Shown here: positions 1 through 9,502 of the stretch, one piece after another
How positions within the stretch are numbered: position 1 is the first letter of the stretch
How the letters are laid out: every line of letters starts with the position of its first letter
Origin: Asanoa ishikariensis
Lineage (GTDB): Bacteria; Actinomycetota; Actinomycetes; Mycobacteriales; Micromonosporaceae
Reading direction: 5' to 3'
DNA length: 64,000 nt
Assembly (NCBI RefSeq): GCF_900107455.1
Contig: NZ_FNQB01000006.1
Location: forward strand, 248,001-312,000
Translations under genes and position numbers: made by a program
Notes under the pieces: model-generated
What the model was told of the DNA's origin: nothing
The model's input: the letters and a program-made list of their open reading frames with translations, nothing else
Databases searched by the model: none

Positions 1-1
1 G

Positions 2-595
2 GACTTCCACAACCGCACGGTGCGCGACCTGCTGCGCGACCTGGCGCAGTTCCGCGGGGCGCAGGGCCGGGTCGGCGACCTCTCGCAGTACGTGCGGGCG
101 CAGGGCGAGGGCATGTTCGACGTGCTCGCCTCGGACGAGTCAGCGACCGCCGGCGAGATGCTGACGGCGGCCGCGTTCGCGCACATCCGCGACGTGGTCA
201 GCCGGTTCTACAAGTTGATCTTCGTCGACACCGGCAACAACGTGCGTGCGCAGAACTGGCAGGCCGCGATCGACGCGACCGACCAGCTCGTGGTGACGAT
301 GTCGGCCCGCAACGACTCCGCCGAGACCGCCGCCCGGATGCTCGACCACCTCGAGCAGACCGGCCGGCACCGGCTCGTCCGGCAGGCGGTCACCGTGGTG
401 TCGATGCCGCCGTCCCGGCGCGAGATCGACCTGCCGCCGATCGAGAGCCACTTCGCCGCGCGCACGCGAGCCGTCCTGCTCGCGCCCTACGAGCGCCTGA
501 TCGACACCGGCGAGCCGCTCCGGTACGCCGGCCTCAGCCGAGAGACCCGCGACGCTTGGTTGCGGATCGCGGCTGCGGTGGCGGAGGGCCTGTAG
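2..595 (+). CDS. ParA/MinD-like ATPase, C-terminal part (5' end outside window)
   Basis: The reading frame is open from base 2, so the gene begins upstream of the window; the GTG at 20 is internal. The visible 198 codons contain a Walker-B-like strand (FVDTGNN, bases ~220-242) followed by a segment on ATDQLVVTMSARNDSAE, the pattern of SIMIBI-class ParA/MinD ATPases, where the Asp-Thr-Gly stretch sits next to the nucleotide and the following strand reads out the target. The Walker A motif would lie upstream and cannot be seen. Members of this group position chromosomes, septum proteins or secretion machinery; nothing here tells which. The gene ends just before the oppositely oriented DUF3151 gene, with which it converges. 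Confidence 0.7.
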   Translation, partial: DFHNRTVRDLLRDLAQFRGAQGRVGDLSQYVRAQGEGMFDVLASDESATAGEMLTAAAFAHIRDVVSRFYKLIFVDTGNNVRAQNWQAAIDATDQLVVTMSARNDSAETAARMLDHLEQTGRHRLVRQAVTVVSMPPSRREIDLPPIESHFAARTRAVLLAPYERLIDTGEPLRYAGLSRETRDAWLRIAAAVAEGL

Positions 596-598
596 ATC

Positions 599-1024
599 TC
601 AGCCGCTGAGGGCGTCGGCGGCCGCGGGGTCGCAGTCGCGGACAAACTGGGCGCACCGGGCGGCCTCGTCCGACTCGCCGATCACGTCGGCGGCCCGGGA
701 GAGCACGTAGAGGCTGTGCAGGAAGCCGCGGTTGCCCTCGTGCGACCACGGCACCGGCCCGTGGCCCTTCCAGCCGCTGCGCCGGAGCTGGTCCAGGCCC
801 CGGTGGTAGCCGGTGCGGGCGTAGGCGTACGCGGTGACCGCGCGGCCCTCGTCGAGTGCCCGCTGGGCCAGCTCGGCCCAGGCCGCACTCGAAGTCGGGT
901 GTGCGGCAGCGGCCTGCTCGTAGGCGGCTTCGCTGCCGTCCTTCGCGGCCGCTTCCAGGGCGGCGGCCGCCGCCTCGTCGACCGGGATCCGGGTCGCCGG
1001 CGGCTCGGGCATCAGGTTCTGCAT
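599..1024 (-). CDS. DUF3151 domain-containing protein
   Basis: A 141-residue soluble protein that I recognise as the actinobacterial DUF3151 family from its helical, Ala-rich N-terminus and the C-terminal block with RSGWKGHGPVPWSHEGNRGF and CAQFVRDCDP. The function of the family is unknown. An ATG at 1024 (MQNLMPEPP) fits the usual family start; a TTG at 1036 would add four residues, and neither has a strong ribosome binding site. From memory of mycobacterial gene order, members of this family lie close to fba; here fbaA lies 25 kb away on the far side of the BREX island. It is transcribed divergently from the LOG-family gene. Confidence 0.8.
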   Translation of the reverse strand: MQNLMPEPPATRIPVDEAAAAALEAAAKDGSEAAYEQAAAAHPTSSAAWAELAQRALDEGRAVTAYAYARTGYHRGLDQLRRSGWKGHGPVPWSHEGNRGFLHSLYVLSRAADVIGESDEAARCAQFVRDCDPAAADALSG

Positions 1025-1156
1025 CAGCACATTCAACCGTGTGACCGAGGGCCGACGTTGGCTGAACGGCTGAGGCTTTCGTCACGCGTGCGGCGGAAGT
1101 GTGTACCGGCAGTCAGGACTACAAATAGAAATACGGAGCCTCCCCAGGACCCCGGT

Positions 1157-1185
1157 GCGAGAGCCCGGCACTGCCGGGCTCTCGC
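1157..1185. terminator. 14-bp perfect inverted repeat upstream of the LOG gene
   Basis: A perfect 14-bp GC-rich stem (GCGAGAGCCCGGCA and its complement) closes on a single base between the divergent DUF3151 and LOG genes, 14 bases before the likely GTG of the LOG gene. No T-run follows. It could act as a transcription barrier or as a 5' leader hairpin of the LOG transcript. Only the repeat itself is directly seen. Confidence 0.45.
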
Positions 1186-1199
1186 GTACGTTGTGGTGC

Positions 1200-2381
1200 G
1201 TGCCGACTCCACCCCCCGCCGACATCGTCGCCCTGCCCGACTCGACGCCTGACGAGATCGAGTCGCGGGCCGAGCTCGACCACCACCTCCGCCGCGGCAG
1301 CCTCGCCGGTCTGACGGTCCAGGGCCTGCGCCTCGACGTCGACCCGATCCCGGAGCTGGCCGACGTCGACCTGACGGACGCGCTGTTCGTCGGCTGCCAG
1401 TTCGAGACGCCGGAGATCGAGGCGGCGTTGGTCCTGCGCGGGGCGCACGTCATACCCGGCTTTCCGAAGCTGCCCTACCCGAGCCACCCGGCGCGGCTCT
1501 ACACCCCCGCCGACCTGTCGGCCGGGTTCGACAACGGTGGGTTCGCCGGCATGTACGACACGGTGGTCTACGACCATTTCCGCGCGGCCGGCGGCGCGAC
1601 GCCGGAGGTCCGCGAGGCACTGGCGCAGCGGCTGCACGACCACGCGATCGACAACGGCCTGGCCGACGTGACGCGGACCTGGATCGCCGAGCACGGTGCC
1701 GACACGGTGGTCGGCGTGATGGGTGGGCACGCGGTGGCACGCGGCTCGGCCGCGTACCGGCTCGCCGCCACCCTCGGCTGGGAGCTCACCCGGGCCGGCC
1801 AGCTCATCGTGACCGGCGGCGGCCCCGGGGTGATGGAGGCCGCGAACCTGGGCTCGTACCTGTCGAGCCGGCCGGCCGAAGACCTGACCAACGCGATCGA
1901 CGAGTTGGCGGCCGCACCGGACTTCCTCGACCACGAACCGTTCACCGCAGTGGCGCTGAAGGTCCGTGAGCGGTTCGCGCCGGCCGGCGACGACTGGCCG
2001 CGGCAGGGCGGCCTGGCCATTCCCACCTGGCTGTACGGCCACGAGCCGGCCAACCTGTTCGCGGGCCGGATCGCGAAGTATTTCTCCAACGCGATCCGCG
2101 AGGACATGATCCTGCGGCTGGCCCGCGGCGGCATCGTCTTCGCGCCGGGCCGGGCCGGCACCGTGCAGGAGGTCTTCCAGGCCGCGACCAAGACCTTCTA
2201 CGGCACCGACGGAGCGAGCGGCGCGTACGTCTTCCTCGACTCCGAATACTGGACGAAGACGCTGCCGATCGAGACCCTGCTGCGCCCACTGATGGCGCTG
2301 TCCCGCTTCGGCGACCTCTCCACGACCATCCACGTCACGGACGACGTCCGGGAAGCGGTCCGGGTCCTGACCGAAAGCTAG
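1200..2381 (+). CDS. LOG-family protein (lysine decarboxylase-like Rossmann fold)
   Basis: A 393-residue protein with the two signatures of the LOG (lonely guy) family: a GGGPGVMEAAN segment in the middle and PGRAGTVQEVF near the C-terminus, corresponding to the PGGxGTxxE motif. Some LOG enzymes release cytokinin-type bases from nucleoside monophosphates; this is a longer variant with an extra ~120-residue N-terminal region, so its substrate is not predictable. The frame is open from 1101, but the GTG at 1200 comes after the 1157-1185 hairpin and is preferred. The stop overlaps the stop of the convergent SEC-C gene by three bases of a shared CTAG. Confidence 0.8.
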   Translation: MPTPPPADIVALPDSTPDEIESRAELDHHLRRGSLAGLTVQGLRLDVDPIPELADVDLTDALFVGCQFETPEIEAALVLRGAHVIPGFPKLPYPSHPARLYTPADLSAGFDNGGFAGMYDTVVYDHFRAAGGATPEVREALAQRLHDHAIDNGLADVTRTWIAEHGADTVVGVMGGHAVARGSAAYRLAATLGWELTRAGQLIVTGGGPGVMEAANLGSYLSSRPAEDLTNAIDELAAAPDFLDHEPFTAVALKVRERFAPAGDDWPRQGGLAIPTWLYGHEPANLFAGRIAKYFSNAIREDMILRLARGGIVFAPGRAGTVQEVFQAATKTFYGTDGASGAYVFLDSEYWTKTLPIETLLRPLMALSRFGDLSTTIHVTDDVREAVRVLTES

Positions 2382-3394
2382 TCCTGGCGAGAGCGCGGCA
2401 GGCAGCACTTCTTGTACTTGCCACCGGAGCCGCACCAGCAGGCGTCGTTGCGCGCCGGCGGCCAGGGCACGACCCGGCCGGGCTCGTCGATCTGCTCTGC
2501 GTACTCGTCGAAGACCTCGTCCTCGGGATCGTCGCTCTCGCGGTCCGCCAGCCACGCCGCCAGCTCGTCCGCGGTGCCACGCACGAGCCGCGTCTCGCCG
2601 GTCATCCCGGACTCCGCGCAGAACGCGAAGATCCGCTCGATGTCGGCCCGGTGGTCGTCCCAGGTCGGCCCGCAGGCGCTCGCCACTTCGGGAAGGATCT
2701 GCGCCAACCGTTCGAACTCGGCGCCTGGGAAGAACAGGACCGGACCGCTCAGGGCCGCGGTGAGCTCGGCGCGCTGCTCCGCTTCCTCCGCCGCCTCTAG
2801 CTCCTCGGCCATCTCGTCGAGCTCGTCGTGCGGCAGCTCCAACTCGTGCCGGACGTTGTGCCGCTCGGTCACGAGGCGGTAGACGATCTCGGTCGCGAGT
2901 GCGCCGGCCTCGTCGAGCGGCTCCTGCTCGGGCACGCTCGCGCGCGCCTCGTGCACTGCCGCGGTCAGCCATTCGTGGGCCGTCTCGCCACGGTCGCCGG
3001 CCATCAACGCTTCGGCGATCGCGGTGGCCGCGTCGGGGTCTTGCGTCAACAGCGGTCGCAACGGCGTCAGCTCGGCCATCGCCTCGTCGGGGCGGTCGAG
3101 CACGAACAGCAACTGCGCCCGAAACATGCGCGCGAAGTCGAGGGACGGGCCCGGCTCGTCGTGCGCGGCGATGGCCCGCTCGATGAGCGCGAGGCTGCCG
3201 GCCATGTCCTCGGCCTCGAACAGCAGGTCAGACGCCATGCCGAGGGCGATCGGGACATCAGCCGGGTCGGCCAGCCGACCCTCGTCGACGACGGCCGCCA
3301 ACTCGGCGGCGCCGGCCGCCGGCGCACCGCGCTCGGTGGCGCTTTCGGCGATCTGGGCGAGGTCGTCACTGCTCAGCAGGGAGGCGATGGTCAC
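2378..3394 (-). CDS. SEC-C motif protein, helical repeat type, last gene of BREX operon
   Basis: A 338-residue acidic, mostly helical protein ending in a SEC-C zinc-binding motif: C319-W-C321, then CC at 330-331, within CWCGSGGKYKKCC. SEC-C tails in SecA bind zinc and ribosomes or SecB; in other proteins they are generic protein/zinc modules. The N-terminal two thirds look like TPR-type helical pairs. The GTG at 3394 starts 19 bases after the brxHI stop, so it is probably cotranscribed with the BREX genes. A clear paralog, now broken, lies between pglX and pglY (13325-14343); the two share long blocks such as LVTERHxVRHEL and SGPVLFFP. A role as a BREX accessory protein is inferred from position only. 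Confidence 0.8.
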   Translation of the reverse strand: MTIASLLSSDDLAQIAESATERGAPAAGAAELAAVVDEGRLADPADVPIALGMASDLLFEAEDMAGSLALIERAIAAHDEPGPSLDFARMFRAQLLFVLDRPDEAMAELTPLRPLLTQDPDAATAIAEALMAGDRGETAHEWLTAAVHEARASVPEQEPLDEAGALATEIVYRLVTERHNVRHELELPHDELDEMAEELEAAEEAEQRAELTAALSGPVLFFPGAEFERLAQILPEVASACGPTWDDHRADIERIFAFCAESGMTGETRLVRGTADELAAWLADRESDDPEDEVFDEYAEQIDEPGRVVPWPPARNDACWCGSGGKYKKCCLPRSRQD

Positions 3395-3413
3395 GGGGCA
3401 CTCTAACCGTCGG

Positions 3414-5504
3414 TCAAACGACCAGACGGATCGGTTCAAGGAGCACCGCCGCCGCGCCCTCTTGGTCACCCAGCCGGGCGGCAAGCGTGGCCACTGCCAG
3501 CGCTGGTGGAAGGGCGGCAGCGAATTTCAGGCCAGCCAGCGCACGCTCGTCCACCGAGGGAAGGCGGAGGTCGTTCTCTGCGCGGGTCCGGGCATCCGCC
3601 CAGTCGGCTGGAGTCAGTTCGGCACGCAAGCGGACGGAGGTGTCGTCGAAGCCATCGGCAACGCTCCCGAACGTAGCGGCCAGCGTGGCGTTGGCCCGGA
3701 CGCCCGCCCAAGTCCACCACCGCCGGACCCCGCCGCGCGGAGGACCGATGACGCTGCCAGCTGACCACGCCAGGTCAGCCTTCTCGGCACGCACCCGCTC
3801 AAGTTCGGCGATCGCCCGCTTGGTCAGCTTGATCGGGGGATCCACGCCGAGTAGGACCTGCCGCATCGCCTGCGCGAGTGGATAGCTGAGTCCTGCCAAG
3901 CCCCCGCTGTGCCAGCGCGCCCGCCCACCACCAGCGGCTGGCTCGACGAAGCATCGTCTGCGGCTCCAGTCGATGTGCGTAACCCGCCAGCTCCTCCCGC
4001 CAAGCAAAAGCCGGCGCTCACCGTGCGCCTGACCGGCAAGCAGGCGTGCGTCGACCTGGCCGAGCTCGCCTCGCCCCAACAGCACCACGAACTCCGGCGG
4101 GCCGGTGAACACCGCGGTCAGCTCCGCGAAATGGCGGCGTCCGAAGATTTCCTCGGCCCGTGCTCCGACGAACAGCATCCCGCCGTCCCGTTCCAGAAAT
4201 CCCTGCTCCGTGAGGTGCTCGACGATCGGCCCAGCAGCCGGGCCGGTGAAGGGCGATAGCTGGTTCCACGCCGCGGGCCACAGCGCGTCGCCCACTCGCG
4301 CTTCCTGGAGGCAGAGGGCGAGTATCTGTTGGGCGATGATGTGCCGTGGCTCGGGAGGCGCCGACACGGCCTCCACCCAGCCCTTCGCCCAGAGTGTCAG
4401 CAGGGCCGCAGCAGCGGTCAGCGCCTCTCCGTCGAGAGTGAGAAGCAGGCAGTTGCGCGCATTGCCCAGTCGCCGCCCGGTGCGGCCGAGCCGCTGCAGG
4501 AACGACGCGACCGTACGCGGAGCGTCAATCTGGATGACCCGATCGAGGTCGCCGACGTCGATGCCGAGTTCGAGCGTGCTCGTGGCGACGATGACACAGT
4601 CGCGCGCCTCGGCGAACGCCTCCTCGGCCTGCCGGCGGGATTCCACCGACAGTGACGCGTGCGAGAGAAACGTGGTTACGCCCTTCCCGCGGAGCAACTG
4701 CCCGAGCTCCTCGACGGTCTGCCGCGACTCGCAGAAGACAAGCCGCTTCTCTCCGGTGTGCAGGGAGGCGATCACCGTGGCCGCGTTGGCGAGCGTGCCC
4801 ACATGATCGAGCTCGATGTCGCCAGGCGGAGGGGAGGCGCGCCATCGCACGCCGGATCCCACCTGGTCGGGCGATATGACCACCCCGGGCCGTTTTCCCG
4901 AGCCCTGAAGCCACGTGAGAAGCACGTCCGGGTTCCCCACGGTCGCCGACAGGCCGACCCGTTGCAAGGGTCGGCCGGCGACGTTGGTCAGCCGCTCAAG
5001 GATGGCCAACAGGTGCCAGCCGCGGTCGTCACCGGCGAACGCGTGCACCTCGTCGACGACCACAGCCCGCAGGCCCGCGAAGAGTCGGCGGTGGTCGACG
5101 TTGGCACTGACCAGCATCGCCTCCAACGACTCCGGAGTGGTCAACAACAGTTCGGGGGCGCCCGCGAGGATTGCCCGCCGACGGGCTGCGGTGACATCGC
5201 CGTGCCACAGCGCCGCGTCATAGCCCAGCCAGTCGGCGTACCGACGTACCCGGGGAAGAAGGTTGTTGAGCAGGGCCTTGAGGGGCGCGAGGTAGAGCAC
5301 TGATGTTCCGGCCCAGCCGTGTTCGGCGATCCTCGTCAGCAGCGGTAGCACCGCGGCTTCTGTTTTTCCGCCGGCCGTGGGTGCGACCAACACCGCGTCA
5401 GAACCCGCGAGCAGTGGAGCGACAGCCGCGCGTTGGAGGGGGCGAAGGTCCGCCCAGCCGAGGGTGTTGACCAGGTGGTGGGTGACCACTGGGTGCAGAT
5501 TCAC
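3414..5504 (-). CDS. brxHI: BrxHI, Lhr-like DEAD/DEAH helicase of type 2 BREX
   Basis: A 696-residue superfamily 2 helicase. Walker A APTAGGKT is at 41-48, the DEVH box at 151-154, the SAT motif at 186-188, and the C-terminal RecA domain has IVATSTLELGIDVGDLDR and the arginine-finger motif QRLGRTGRR. The layout and the C-terminal extension match the Lhr-like helicase BrxHI that marks type 2 BREX loci. It is expected to act on DNA with the other BREX proteins in the cytoplasm; its exact step is unknown. The GTG start at 5504 overlaps the brxD stop by four bases, implying translational coupling. All helicase motifs are intact. Confidence 0.9.
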   Translation of the reverse strand: MNLHPVVTHHLVNTLGWADLRPLQRAAVAPLLAGSDAVLVAPTAGGKTEAAVLPLLTRIAEHGWAGTSVLYLAPLKALLNNLLPRVRRYADWLGYDAALWHGDVTAARRRAILAGAPELLLTTPESLEAMLVSANVDHRRLFAGLRAVVVDEVHAFAGDDRGWHLLAILERLTNVAGRPLQRVGLSATVGNPDVLLTWLQGSGKRPGVVISPDQVGSGVRWRASPPPGDIELDHVGTLANAATVIASLHTGEKRLVFCESRQTVEELGQLLRGKGVTTFLSHASLSVESRRQAEEAFAEARDCVIVATSTLELGIDVGDLDRVIQIDAPRTVASFLQRLGRTGRRLGNARNCLLLTLDGEALTAAAALLTLWAKGWVEAVSAPPEPRHIIAQQILALCLQEARVGDALWPAAWNQLSPFTGPAAGPIVEHLTEQGFLERDGGMLFVGARAEEIFGRRHFAELTAVFTGPPEFVVLLGRGELGQVDARLLAGQAHGERRLLLGGRSWRVTHIDWSRRRCFVEPAAGGGRARWHSGGLAGLSYPLAQAMRQVLLGVDPPIKLTKRAIAELERVRAEKADLAWSAGSVIGPPRGGVRRWWTWAGVRANATLAATFGSVADGFDDTSVRLRAELTPADWADARTRAENDLRLPSVDERALAGLKFAAALPPALAVATLAARLGDQEGAAAVLLEPIRLVV

Positions 5505-6808
5505 TGCTCCGGCAGCTCAACGTCGTCGGCGGACGCGGCAGCGTTGCGTTCGACCTCGGTCAGCTCGTCGTCGCGCAACGTGGGCGTGTAGTGCGTCTCG
5601 GGGTGCCAGTCCGGGAACTGGTCGACACGGTCGAACACCTCGGCGACCAGCTTCTTCAGGTAGATCCTCGGTGCGATGCCGACCTGGCCACCCAGACGTC
5701 CGGTCACGGAGCGGGCCAGCCGCCCCAACACCGCGTCGTCGACGATCTCGGTCACCCGCGGGCTCGCGTACACCTCGCGCGCTCGGCACCCCAGGTCGAC
5801 GAGCGCTTCAATGGTGAAGCCCGGCAGCCGAAGCTGGGTGGCGCGCGGGTTGTCCCATCGTGGGTCCCCGGTGAAGTCGGTTGCCAGCCGCTGCGCGAGC
5901 GGCGGCAGTCGCTGGACGCCCTGGTTGCCGTCGAAGAAGGCCGGTGTGCCGGTGATCACCAGGTAGAGGCCGGGGAAGCGGCCCGCGGAGACGTCGTCGA
6001 TGAGCTGGCGCAGCGCGTTGAGGGCTTTGTCCCGGGCGTCCGAGCGGACCCGTTGGAGTGTCTCGACCTCGTCGAGCACCAGCAGGAGGCCGCGGTGGCC
6101 GCTGTCGCGCAACACCACCAGCAAACCCTGGAGAAAGCTCAGCGCGGCGAAGTGGTCCAGGTCCCCCTTGACCCCGGCGATCCGGCGTGCCGACGCCGCG
6201 ACGTGTGGCTGGCCCGCCAGCCAGGCCGCGACAGCGTCGGCAGCAGCGGCATCACCGGCCGCGGTCGCCGCACGATATCCGCGTAACGCGGCCGCGAAGG
6301 CCGGGGTATGCCGGGAGACCTCGCGAAGCCGCTGTTCGAGCAGCTCCGTGACGGCTCGTTCGAGGCCGGCGGCGTCGTCCTCGGCGGTCGTGCCGGCCCC
6401 CAGGACGTCTTCCTCAAGAGCGAAGATCCAGTTGTCGAGTACGGGTCGCAGCGCACTCGGCGGAAACTGCTCGGTGCCGAGGTGCTCGACCAGCCGCCGG
6501 TAGACCTTCTCCATCCGGTGCAGAGGGGTCTCCAATTCCGAGATCTGCACCTCGGCGGACGCGAATCCGCGCTGCTTCGCACGCTCAGCCAGCCAGCGGG
6601 TCAGGAAGGTCTTGCCAGCGCCGTACTCGCCACGTATCGCCTTGAACGCGCCGGACCCGCCAGCCACCTGGTCGAGGTCGTCATCGAGCGCCGGCGCGAA
6701 GCGTTCCAGCCCGACCGCCAGCACGTCGAGGCCGTTGGCCGGCACGGCTCCGCGTCGCAGGGCGTCGACGACGACGCGGCGACGACGCTGCGAGATGTCG
6801 GTGATCAC
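5501..6808 (-). CDS. brxD: BrxD, P-loop ATPase of type 2 BREX
   Basis: A 435-residue AAA-type ATPase with Walker A GEYGAGKT at 60-67 and a Walker B strand GLLLVLDEVETLQR at about residue 240. This is the BREX/DUF2791-type P-loop domain, related to ORC/Cdc6-like ATPases. The later arginine-rich stretch ending in PRIYLKKLVAEVFDR resembles the usual C-terminal winged-helix region. Brx ATPases of this type are thought to load or remodel complexes on DNA. The GTG start at 6808 overlaps the pglZ stop by four bases. Family assignment rests on motifs plus its invariable position between pglZ and brxHI. Confidence 0.88.
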   Translation of the reverse strand: MITDISQRRRRVVVDALRRGAVPANGLDVLAVGLERFAPALDDDLDQVAGGSGAFKAIRGEYGAGKTFLTRWLAERAKQRGFASAEVQISELETPLHRMEKVYRRLVEHLGTEQFPPSALRPVLDNWIFALEEDVLGAGTTAEDDAAGLERAVTELLEQRLREVSRHTPAFAAALRGYRAATAAGDAAAADAVAAWLAGQPHVAASARRIAGVKGDLDHFAALSFLQGLLVVLRDSGHRGLLLVLDEVETLQRVRSDARDKALNALRQLIDDVSAGRFPGLYLVITGTPAFFDGNQGVQRLPPLAQRLATDFTGDPRWDNPRATQLRLPGFTIEALVDLGCRAREVYASPRVTEIVDDAVLGRLARSVTGRLGGQVGIAPRIYLKKLVAEVFDRVDQFPDWHPETHYTPTLRDDELTEVERNAAASADDVELPEQ

Positions 6809-9480
6809 CTCGGCTCCAGCTCGAACTGCTCGGTGAGCAGAGCCTGGTTGAGATGGACGGTGTGCCGGTCGGGATCGATCGTGAGAACGGGGTAGCCCTC
6901 GACCTGGAGCAGCCTGCGCAGCGCGGTGATGGTGCCGGTGATCCGGTGCGCCGGCACCCCGGCCCGCGCCGCGAGGGTGTCCAGGGTGGCCCGGCCGCCG
7001 CCGTCGACGAGGGCACGGACGATCGCGGCGACGCGCTCATCTGTTATCGGCACTCGGGGGTCCCGCCGGGTGGCATACCGGTCGCTGGCCAACAACGCGT
7101 CGGCCAGATCCCGTCGTTGGCGGGGTGCTGCCTGCGGTGTGGCTGTCACCAAATCGAAGAGCTGCTCAGATTGAGTCGGCTGAGCTCGGGGTGGGCGGCC
7201 CGCCCGGCCGGCCGGCGGAACATCGGCGCCGGGTATGGCCAGCCGCTCCCGCCACCAGGCGGGGCTGGCGACCGGTCCGGGTTCCCACCCAGGCACGGAC
7301 GTCTCGCCGGCCACGAAGACCAACAGCGGGATGACCGCCTCAGCCGGCGCCGCACCACCGTGATAACCAGCCTTGCGCGGCCCGTACCTCAGTTCCTCCC
7401 GCCAGAGGAGGACCGCCGCACCGTCCGGGGCGACCCGGCTGCCGGTTATTGCCACCTCGCCCGGACCGAGCGGCCCCCCGACTGCCCGCCAGCGGTTCTC
7501 GCTCGACGGACTGGGCACGACCCGCGAGTCGGGACCTCGGTCGATCACGTGGCCGTGATCGGAGGTGATCACGACGACCCGGTCGCCGGCCGCCGCGAGG
7601 AGGTCCCGGACGGAGGCGACAGTGTCCTTGCTCCACACGACGGTGTCGGGGGTGCTCCGGTCGAGAGCGTCGTCGACGGTGTTGATCACCGATGCCACCA
7701 GCGGCACCGCATCATCGGCGAGCGCCGCCAGCACGTCACCATCGAGAGTCGCGCCCGCACCGGCGCGCAAGCCACCCTTGTGCAGCAGAAGGCCGTGCGG
7801 GAACCGGCGCGCGAAGGCCGTCCGTTCCGCCTGCTGCTGGCCGACCGCGATGGCTCCGCTGAACAGCGAGCACCTGCTCACCTCGGTTACGGTCGGCAAC
7901 GCGGCCAAGACGCCCGCGCGGTGGCCGCCGTCGGGAGTCAGTTCCACCCAGGCACTCGAGAGCGACTCGGCGAGCTCGGTCGCGCCCGCGACACCCATGC
8001 CGTCGAGCACCAGGAGCAACACGCGGCGGCCGGTCCCGAGGATCGGCTCGACAACGCGGGCCAGCACATCTTCGACGCGAAGCATGCCGCCGGGCTCGCG
8101 TTCCGCCGCGGTGGCCGCCGCGAGCTGGGCGGCGAACTGCTCGTCGTGCCGCGCGCGACGGGCGTCCACCGCGTTGTGCAGCAGCCGGTAGGCCTCAGCG
8201 ACGGCTGGGTCACGGTCGCCGACGAACACGTCAAGGCGGGCCCGGTCGACCCAGCCGTCGTCGCCGACGTGGCGCCGGACGGCCCCGTCGATGGTCGCCG
8301 GGGGTGGACCATCGGGGCTGGCGAGCCAACGGAGCAGGCGGGTCGCCATCCGGGCGACCTCGACGCGATGCGCTTCGGCCCCACGATGCGCTTCGACCGC
8401 GGCGAACGCGTCCTGCACCCGCCGCACCGCCGCAGCGGGCGCGGCGGAGGCGGCACCGCCCGCCGGCAGGGCCACCCGCACGACGTCGGCGAACTGGCGC
8501 AGCCGCTGGGCGAAACCGCTCGGCAGCAGGGTGGAGGAACTGAGTAGCGTGGTCATGTCGATCTCGCGCGCGATCTCCTCGGCGCGATGGAGCACTCGCA
8601 GCGCGGCGTGCCGGCCCTCGTCCTCGCCGTCGAACATCCGGTATATCCAGGACTCCGCGGCCGCGTTGAGCGCCTCGGCCTGACGCGCGGTGAGCCGCAT
8701 TCCCCCGAACCGTGGTTCGAGGCGGGCGCGCGCGGCCGCGGCCGCTACCGCCGTGCGTTGGTCCGCGGTCCAGAGGATGCCGGCCAGCAGTCCGAGCGCG
8801 ACGGTGTCGACGCCGTGGCCGGCCCGCACGACAGCCATCACCGGTTGGCCGGCGGCCCCGACGGTCTCTGTCAGATAGCCGCTCACCCCCTCGACGACGT
8901 CGGCCGGCAACTGCAGGAATGCCATTTGCGCGGTGGCATCAGTGGTCCACTGCAGCAGACCCGAGGCGTCCAGTGCACCGGCATCCACGCCGAGCAACTC
9001 GGCACTGACATGCCGCAGGACGTGCTCACGCGTGAGGACCGAGCCAGCCGGAACCGGCCAACCGTCGCGGCGCGCCGCGCACGCGATGCCACGTGGCACC
9101 CAAGACCCGTGGATGACCAACGTCGGGTCGAGGAAGGCCACCCCGAACGCCTGGCGGACGAGGTCCCACGGATCGATCGGGCGGACCGTGTGCTTGCTCA
9201 GATGGGCGAGCACACCGTCGCCAAGTTCCGCGTCGTCGAGCTCGGTCAGGAGCACCAGTCGCTCGCCGGCGGGGAGATCATGGATCGCGGCACGCGCCAC
9301 GAGCGGTGTCGGGCAGGGCACCACGCGCACGGTAGTGCCGTTGACCGTCAGCGCTGGTTCGCCAAACCACTCCGGACGGCCGCGCAGCGCCATCGCGACG
9401 GTGTCGTCGCCTTGCTCTGCGAGCCACGACTCGATCTTGCGGCGTACCGCCTCGGGGTGGGCTGCGGTGGTCGTCGTCAT
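6805..9480 (-). CDS. pglZ: PglZ, alkaline-phosphatase-fold BREX core protein
   Basis: An 891-residue protein with the PglZ domain, the one protein common to all BREX types. The alkaline-phosphatase-superfamily metal motifs are visible: LLLVLDGMGV at about residue 490, PTVTEVSRCSLFSG shortly after it, and VVITSDHGHVIDRG at about residue 638. The large N-terminal half is helical and serves as the scaffold in type 2 PglZ proteins. The C-terminus has a short winged-helix-like tail (about residues 800-885). In Streptomyces coelicolor PglZ is part of the phage growth limitation system and is suggested to keep PglX in check. It starts 22 bases after the pglY stop. Confidence 0.92.
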   Translation of the reverse strand: MTTTTAAHPEAVRRKIESWLAEQGDDTVAMALRGRPEWFGEPALTVNGTTVRVVPCPTPLVARAAIHDLPAGERLVLLTELDDAELGDGVLAHLSKHTVRPIDPWDLVRQAFGVAFLDPTLVIHGSWVPRGIACAARRDGWPVPAGSVLTREHVLRHVSAELLGVDAGALDASGLLQWTTDATAQMAFLQLPADVVEGVSGYLTETVGAAGQPVMAVVRAGHGVDTVALGLLAGILWTADQRTAVAAAAARARLEPRFGGMRLTARQAEALNAAAESWIYRMFDGEDEGRHAALRVLHRAEEIAREIDMTTLLSSSTLLPSGFAQRLRQFADVVRVALPAGGAASAAPAAAVRRVQDAFAAVEAHRGAEAHRVEVARMATRLLRWLASPDGPPPATIDGAVRRHVGDDGWVDRARLDVFVGDRDPAVAEAYRLLHNAVDARRARHDEQFAAQLAAATAAEREPGGMLRVEDVLARVVEPILGTGRRVLLLVLDGMGVAGATELAESLSSAWVELTPDGGHRAGVLAALPTVTEVSRCSLFSGAIAVGQQQAERTAFARRFPHGLLLHKGGLRAGAGATLDGDVLAALADDAVPLVASVINTVDDALDRSTPDTVVWSKDTVASVRDLLAAAGDRVVVITSDHGHVIDRGPDSRVVPSPSSENRWRAVGGPLGPGEVAITGSRVAPDGAAVLLWREELRYGPRKAGYHGGAAPAEAVIPLLVFVAGETSVPGWEPGPVASPAWWRERLAIPGADVPPAGRAGRPPRAQPTQSEQLFDLVTATPQAAPRQRRDLADALLASDRYATRRDPRVPITDERVAAIVRALVDGGGRATLDTLAARAGVPAHRITGTITALRRLLQVEGYPVLTIDPDRHTVHLNQALLTEQFELEPR

Positions 9481-9502
9481 GCCGGCTTCCCCATGGTGGT
9501 GC

